The notes beneath the pieces were generated by a model. It saw only the letters and a list, made by a program, of their open reading frames with translations. It had not been told where the DNA came from and searched no databases. This document shows, piece after piece, positions 41,666-45,615 of a stretch of DNA of 45,615 bases (positions are counted from its first letter, which is position 1; every line of letters starts with the position of its first letter). The position numbers and the translations under genes were made by a program. Location of the stretch: NCBI GenBank assembly GCA_900757145.1, contig CAAEMT010000055.1, positions 1-45,615 on the forward strand. The letters run 5' to 3'. The DNA comes from Lachnospiraceae bacterium (GTDB lineage Bacteria; Bacillota; Clostridia; Lachnospirales; Lachnospiraceae).

Positions 41666-42117
41666 ACAGAATGAATTATAATAATATGAACTGCCGCAGC
41701 AATGCATCGCGATGCGACAACATGCCGCGCAGCAACTCATGCCGTGACAATACTTCCCATGCCAATACCCCATGCGAAATGATGCCACGCAATCAGGTAC
41801 AGCAAGGATACACACCGCACAAGCACAGCTCCATGCATGATTGTGTGGAAATTCCAACCGGAAACCGCAAACGTCTCCTCTCCTTTATCAATGAGGTAAG
41901 CTTCGCAGTCGATGATACCCTTTTGTACCTTGATACTCATCCCGACTGTGAAGAGGCACTTTGCTATTTTCACAAATATAATCATCTCCGCAACCACGCA
42001 TTGGCAGAATATGAAAAAGAATACGGTCCGCTTGTGATCGCTTTAGCAGACGATTCGTGCAGACAATCGTGGGAATGGATGAGTCAGCTATGGCCATGGG
42101 AAGGAGGTCTTTGTTAA
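41656..42117 (+). CDS. cotJB: Spore coat protein CotJB with long Cys/His/Asn-rich N-terminal extension
   Basis: A 153-residue protein. The C-terminal 80 or so residues are the CotJB domain (LLSFINEVSFAVDDTLLYLDTHPDCEEALCYF, YEKEYGPLVIALAD, WEWMSQLWPWEGG). The first 65-70 residues are low-complexity, rich in Asn, Cys, Arg, Ser and His (for instance NNMNCRSNASRCDNMPRSN), absent from the short Bacillus protein. Such a segment could cross-link by disulfides or bind metal in the coat. The ATG at 41656 is set by AGGAGG four bases upstream; an earlier in-frame ATG at 41638 lacks a site. Confidence 0.9.
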   Translation: MSVNRMNYNNMNCRSNASRCDNMPRSNSCRDNTSHANTPCEMMPRNQVQQGYTPHKHSSMHDCVEIPTGNRKRLLSFINEVSFAVDDTLLYLDTHPDCEEALCYFHKYNHLRNHALAEYEKEYGPLVIALADDSCRQSWEWMSQLWPWEGGLC

Positions 42118-42120
42118 ATC

Positions 42121-42744
42121 ATGTGGAATTATGAGAAAAGACTGCAGTATCCAGTCAATATCAAAACGCCGAATGCTAAAATCGCACAGATCATAATGAG
42201 CCAGTACGGTGGCCCAGACGGAGAAATGGGTGCTTCCATGCGTTATCTGTCCCAGCGCTTTACTGCGCCGAACAGGATGACAATGGCAGTTTTAAATGAC
42301 GTGGGAACTGAGGAACTGGCACATCTGGAGATGGTTGCCACGATTGTCCACCAGCTCACGCGCGACCTTACGCCTGAAGAAATTGAAAAAGCGGGCTTTG
42401 GTCCGTACTACGTAGACCACACAGTAGGAATCTGGCCGCAGGCAGCAGGAGGTATTCCTTTTAATGCCTGTGAGTTCCAGTCTAAAGGCGACCCGATCAC
42501 AGATCTTTTTGAAGATCTTGCTGCTGAACAAAAAGCCCGGAGCACCTATGATAATATCCTCCGGCTTGTCAAGGACCCTGATGTGGCCGATCCTATCCGC
42601 TTCCTTCGAGCCAGAGAAATAGTGCATTTCCAACGTTTCGGTGAAGCGCTGCGAAGCGTTCAGGAAGATCTTGATTCCAGAAACTTCTATGCATTCAATC
42701 CGAGTTTTGACGCTCCTGTTTCATGTACGCCGGATAATAAATAG
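42121..42744 (+). CDS. cotJC: Spore coat protein CotJC (manganese-catalase family)
   Basis: A 207-residue ferritin-like protein of the Mn-catalase family. Metal-ligand segments are visible: GGPDGEMGASMRYLSQRF, GTEELAHLEMVATIVHQL and a second set RAREIVHFQRFGEAL. Full-length manganese catalases are longer; CotJC is the short coat form and may remove peroxide at the spore surface. It starts three bases after cotJB, with AGGAGG 13 bases ahead, and completes the cotJABC operon. An inverted repeat follows its stop. Confidence 0.95.
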   Translation: MWNYEKRLQYPVNIKTPNAKIAQIIMSQYGGPDGEMGASMRYLSQRFTAPNRMTMAVLNDVGTEELAHLEMVATIVHQLTRDLTPEEIEKAGFGPYYVDHTVGIWPQAAGGIPFNACEFQSKGDPITDLFEDLAAEQKARSTYDNILRLVKDPDVADPIRFLRAREIVHFQRFGEALRSVQEDLDSRNFYAFNPSFDAPVSCTPDNK

Positions 42745-42750
42745 CCTTTA

Positions 42751-42837
42751 GGATAGAATACATGGCTACCGCAGATTATTTTCTGCATCATTCTTTTTAT
42801 GTGCACAAAAAAGTCTGTCGGAAGCCATGTATTATCC
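42751..42837. repeat. Imperfect inverted repeat downstream of cotJC
   Basis: GGATA-(2)-ATACATGGCT (42751-42767) is the complement of AGCCATGTAT-TATCC (42823-42837). Pairing continues partly inward (CCG, AGA), enclosing a small inner hairpin (GCAGA/TCTGC) and a TGTGCACA palindrome. No strong T-run follows on either strand. It may act as a terminator-like structure between cotJC and the convergent gene or be a small mobile-element remnant. Confidence 0.6.
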
Positions 42838-42885
42838 AAATATTCACAAGATATCTCTTTAAATATATACTCTATACCAGAGCTT

Positions 42886-43509
42886 TTAGCTTTCATACAC
42901 TCCGAGTATCTGTAACAGCTCCTTATGCCTGTGCTGTGGATCAAATACCGCAATGTGATCCGGATCAGCGCTTCTGTCTGTAAATACCGGATACAAAAAT
43001 CCGCATTCCGGCACGCCCGGCTCATACTCACCAATCAAGGGGCAGACCGTACAGATCAGGTATTCAAAGACCTCTTCCGATTCCCACAGCCTCTCCTTAT
43101 CAGCAGCCTTGATCGGAACATCGTATCGGTCATGGAAAACAAAAATAGCATATTCTCTTCTGCTGTGATACTGCGCCAATATCCGGTCATAAAAAGTATC
43201 CATCAGCGCATCATTTTTCAGACCGCACTCCTTTATTGCCGTCAAAAGACGCCGCATACTCGCTGTATCTGCATTTCCGTCCGTAAAGTGATACAATCTC
43301 AGCTCCTCATTCGTCTTCGCAAAAGGAACAGCTTTCGCAATCTTAAGATTTTTTACACGCTCCGATGGTGAAAGCTTTAGAAAATTTGTATTAAAGCTCC
43401 CATCATATTCTCCGGCTGTATCTGTATAGCATCCGGCTATTCTAGTGACAGAAGTTCTGGAAAGTGTCATGCGTCTTGTCAGTTCCAGCATATCTTCTCT
43501 GTTTATCAT
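42886..43509 (-). CDS. DUF4317-like protein, short
   Basis: A 207-residue protein of unknown function. Its N-terminus (MINREDMLELTRRMTLSRTSVTRIAGCYTDTAGE) and NTNFLKLSPSERVKNLKIAK resemble DUF4317, a Clostridial family I recall as roughly twice this long. It ends in VFDPQHRHKELLQILGVYES, with only 140 bases left before cotJC, so it is either a naturally short member or a protein that has lost its C-terminal half. The ATG at 43509, preceded by GGAGGG, is preferred; an earlier ATG overlaps the ApbE-like gene's end. It lies 24 bases after that gene and probably shares its transcript. Confidence 0.65.
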   Translation of the reverse strand: MINREDMLELTRRMTLSRTSVTRIAGCYTDTAGEYDGSFNTNFLKLSPSERVKNLKIAKAVPFAKTNEELRLYHFTDGNADTASMRRLLTAIKECGLKNDALMDTFYDRILAQYHSRREYAIFVFHDRYDVPIKAADKERLWESEEVFEYLICTVCPLIGEYEPGVPECGFLYPVFTDRSADPDHIAVFDPQHRHKELLQILGVYES

Positions 43510-43533
43510 GTATTTTCCCTCCCATCCGATCAA

Positions 43534-44559
43534 TCATTGTGCAACTTTATATCTCGACTCAAATCCTTCACTAAAATGCAGCATGCCATCGGAGGTGATA
43601 AAAATCGCCTGTACATTCGGAATTCGTTCAATAAGCTCCATTCCCTTTTTTAAACCAAGTGAAAAACACACCGTACTAAGCGCATCGCCGTCTGCTGACT
43701 GATCTGAAATAATAGTAACAGACAGAAGATCATTCTCATACGGATATCCGGTTTTCGGATCTAAAATATGATGATATAACCTTCCGTCCTTTTTAAAATA
43801 CTTTTCGTATACTCCGGAAGATACGACAGACTGGTCTGTGATCTCTATCATTCCGACTGTCTGATTTCTTTCTTCAAATGGACTCTGAATTCCGATATGA
43901 AACGGATTGCCGTCTGTCCGCCCACCGATACACAGCACATTTCCGCCCAAATCAATGACAGCACTTTTTACTCCTTTTGAGATTAAAAACTCCTTTATCC
44001 GGTCTGCTATATATCCTTTTGCAATAGCACCAAGTTCAAGACTCATACCCTTTTTTAAATCTATTGTCTGATCATTCACAGAAACGTCCTGATACCCGAC
44101 AAGCATTTTTGCCCGATCGATCTCCTCCTGAGACGGAACCGCATGCTCTCCAGATGAAAAATCCCACAGCGAGGAAAGCGGACCAATCGATACATCAAAA
44201 GCTCCGTCGGAAAGTTCACTGTATGAAAGTCCTTTTGAAACGAGCTGCGCAAGAGACTCTGATACCTTATACGCACCATTTTCTTCCGGCAAAAGACCAT
44301 GGTTCAATTTGTATAATTCACTGTCCCGATGTGTCCTGCTGAATATTTTTTCGTATGTATCACACAGCCTAAACGCCTCTTCCAGAATTTCCTGATCCGC
44401 ACAGTCATAGATTGTTATTTTTACAACTGTATTAAGCTTAAACGATGTCGCAGTAATCGGTTCTTGATTTTGTGCTGTTTTGTACATCACGCAAACTAAG
44501 ATCAGAATGATCACAGCCGAAACTGCTGTACGAAATACGGTCTGCTGCTTTACCCTCAT
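43534..44559 (-). CDS. ApbE-family FAD:protein FMN transferase
   Basis: A 341-residue protein with an N-terminal membrane anchor (about 11-27). ApbE motifs follow: ISRTHRDSE-like FSRTHRDSELYKLN, ELGAIAKGYIADRIKEFLISKGVKSAVIDLGGNVLCIGG, and the metal/FAD site HHILDPKTGYPYENDLLSVTIISDQSADGDALST. ApbE moves FMN from FAD onto Thr/Ser of target proteins outside the membrane, for instance in Rnf/Nqr complexes or extracellular reductases. No such target is in the window. The Cys at about 23 is not in a good lipobox, so a helix anchor is more likely. AAGGAG precedes the ATG. Confidence 0.93.
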   Translation of the reverse strand: MRVKQQTVFRTAVSAVIILILVCVMYKTAQNQEPITATSFKLNTVVKITIYDCADQEILEEAFRLCDTYEKIFSRTHRDSELYKLNHGLLPEENGAYKVSESLAQLVSKGLSYSELSDGAFDVSIGPLSSLWDFSSGEHAVPSQEEIDRAKMLVGYQDVSVNDQTIDLKKGMSLELGAIAKGYIADRIKEFLISKGVKSAVIDLGGNVLCIGGRTDGNPFHIGIQSPFEERNQTVGMIEITDQSVVSSGVYEKYFKKDGRLYHHILDPKTGYPYENDLLSVTIISDQSADGDALSTVCFSLGLKKGMELIERIPNVQAIFITSDGMLHFSEGFESRYKVAQ

Positions 44560-44579
44560 ACGCTCACTCCTTTAAACTG

Positions 44580-44594
44580 GCATATTATATATGC
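44580..44594. promoter_or_regulatory. AT-rich palindrome overlapping a TATAAT box before the ApbE-like gene
   Basis: GCATAT-TAT-ATATGC (44580-44594) is a palindrome and contains a minus-strand TATAAT about 25 bases before the ATG. No good -35 is present. It may be a promoter with an overlapping operator, or simply a chance AT-rich palindrome. Confidence 0.35.
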
Positions 44595-44633
44595 AAATAT
44601 TGTATAACGAAGAATAATAAGTCCCTGCTATAT

Positions 44634-45407
44634 TCATGAACAATCAAGACGTTTTACCGCTCTCCAATTTTCTCCTGTTTCATAATCGATCTCAATCCCC
44701 GGCTGCACATTGTATACATATACATGAAAACATATACCTGCCCCATTATCTTCTACAGACATCGCCTCCATCTCTACACCAGAAGCAACCAGATTGGTTT
44801 CTTCAAAAATCGGTGTCACACGATAGAGCACATGATTTCCGCTGTATTTTAGATATTCTGCGACCTCATTTTCAAACGGGAGCATGCCCTCTACATTCAT
44901 GTATCTTGTCCCTGTGATCAGGTTCTTCTCATTCGCATTTTCCCCGGCAAGCTGAAAACCGATCAGATGGCAGCGATTATATAAATACTCATTTTCAACA
45001 ATATCATATGCATTATTCTCCCATCCGGTCGGCGTAACCGACTGAATACTTTCCCTCTCGCCATCCGGCATAAGCTCTCTGGAAAGATTGGCATACGCAG
45101 CACCGCACCTTCCCAGAAAATCAAGTCTGCTGTAAGTTTCAAATGTATTCATCGTCGAATCTTTACTTGTAAAATCAGGTATATTACCATTGATCTCAAC
45201 ATACGGAACTCCTTCATACTCCGGCAGAGAAGCAAGATCAATCCTGTATAATGGATTCAAGGCCTCAATAATATTCTGATATACAATTCGTATAACTGAT
45301 ACACCGTTACCCTGAATAGAAAAAACAGCAGTTAAGATAACAGCCGCAAAAAACGCAAGTTGCTTCCAGCATTTCTTTTTGATCTTTTTATGTTTACATC
45401 TACTCAT
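44634..45407 (-). CDS. Secreted or membrane-anchored DNA/RNA non-specific endonuclease (NucA/EndA-like)
   Basis: A 257-residue protein. A basic start and hydrophobic stretch (about 16-32) form a signal anchor. The nuclease domain follows with the active-site segment YNRCHLIGFQLAGENANEKNLITGTRYMN: N144-R145-C146-H147 replaces the usual DRGH, His being the general base, with later Asn residues for metal binding. EndA-type enzymes degrade DNA at the cell surface during uptake or scavenging. No competence gene is nearby. The ribosome site is weak (AAGGA 15 bases upstream), so the start is less certain. Confidence 0.88.
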   Translation of the reverse strand: MSRCKHKKIKKKCWKQLAFFAAVILTAVFSIQGNGVSVIRIVYQNIIEALNPLYRIDLASLPEYEGVPYVEINGNIPDFTSKDSTMNTFETYSRLDFLGRCGAAYANLSRELMPDGERESIQSVTPTGWENNAYDIVENEYLYNRCHLIGFQLAGENANEKNLITGTRYMNVEGMLPFENEVAEYLKYSGNHVLYRVTPIFEETNLVASGVEMEAMSVEDNGAGICFHVYVYNVQPGIEIDYETGENWRAVKRLDCS

Positions 45408-45455
45408 TTTCTATGACTGACATCCTTATCTTAACATAACAGCTGCTGTTCTGAG

Positions 45456-45615
45456 CTAAACAGCTGAGCATATTTTTTCAAACAGATCAGAAATCATACA
45501 GCCCGTCGTTTCATAATGTACGAAATCCAACACCTTCTGATCCAAGAGGATCTGCACTTGTGCCGAAAAATCATCATCCGCATCCCAGAAAATAAGACGC
45601 ATTCCGACACACGGC
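45456..45615 (-). CDS. C-terminal end of an uncharacterised protein (DUF3786-like)
   Basis: The last 52 or so codons of a minus-strand gene cut by the window edge, ending in TAG at 45456. The visible residues (VGMRLIFWDADDDFSAQ, ILLDQKVLDFVHYET, then a hydrophobic end) resemble the C-terminal pattern of DUF3786 proteins (FW-x-D-D-x-F ... LLD ... E). That match is from memory of the pattern and tentative. An AACAGC/GCTGTT inverted sequence follows the stop, without a T-run. Confidence 0.55.
   Translation of the reverse strand, partial: PCVGMRLIFWDADDDFSAQVQILLDQKVLDFVHYETTGCMISDLFEKICSAV

Noticed and set aside
42687..43034. A 115-codon minus-strand frame across the cotJC end and the inverted repeat
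   Set aside because: No homology pattern or ribosome site; it overlaps two better-supported genes in other frames.
1..45615. CRISPR arrays, insertion sequences, prophage or toxin-antitoxin genes
   Set aside because: No regularly spaced repeats, transposase, integrase or phage structural motifs were found on either strand.

Overview
The window comes from a spore-forming, low-to-middle GC Firmicute, most likely a member of Clostridia/Lachnospiraceae. The evidence is a complete cotJA-cotJB-cotJC spore-coat operon, families typical of Clostridia (DUF1292, DUF4317-like, DUF5662, CbiK-type anaerobic cobaltochelatase), Gram-positive envelope genes (LTA-synthase-like, FtsW, LysM), AGGAGG-type ribosome sites and sigma-A-type promoters. 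Genus cannot be fixed from sequence alone. No phage, IS element, CRISPR array or rRNA is present. There is one tRNA gene. No gene-free stretch exceeds about 240 bases.

Layout. 1-4.1 kb (minus): an orphan zinc-finger membrane protein, polA, coaE and a yycJ-like hydrolase, all overlapping. 4.2-11.6 kb (minus): tetrapyrrole operon cbiK-hemA-hemC-cobA/hemD-hemB-hemL-sirC-like. It runs from glutamyl-tRNA to uroporphyrinogen III, precorrin-2 and cobalt-sirohydrochlorin, so it feeds corrinoid or siroheme, not heme. 11.7 kb: tRNA-Leu(CAA). 11.9-17.1 kb (minus): a visibly A+T-richer operon with two ABC sugar-type permeases, a UgpB-like binding protein, an alkaline-phosphatase-superfamily enzyme and a histidine phosphatase. 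17.3-21.8 kb (minus): lysA, an LTA-synthase-like protein, a rhomboid-like protein with a zinc ribbon, and a small LysM protein. 22.0-27.3 kb: aroC (+), a lactonase-type beta-propeller (-), an RluA-type pseudouridine synthase (+), trpS (-), luxS (+).

27.4-36.0 kb (minus): exonuclease III, a GlgX/isoamylase-like protein, a DUF5662 protein, an OmpR-type response regulator, a histidine kinase, then, past a terminator, an ABC exporter ATPase and its FtsX-type permease. The GlgX-like protein has lost the catalytic nucleophile and acid/base positions of GH13 enzymes while keeping its fold-level motifs. It looks like a pseudo-enzyme tightly coupled to a signalling/export module. This is the most unusual feature of the window.

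36.2-45.6 kb: a DUF1292 protein with an N-terminal cysteine cluster (+); ftsW-gltX-UvrD-like helicase (-) preceded by TACC/GGTA palindromes; cotJABC (+) with an unusually long Cys/His/Asn-rich CotJB; a large imperfect inverted repeat; then a short DUF4317-like protein, an ApbE-like flavin transferase, a secreted NucA/EndA-type nuclease and a protein cut by the window edge (all -).
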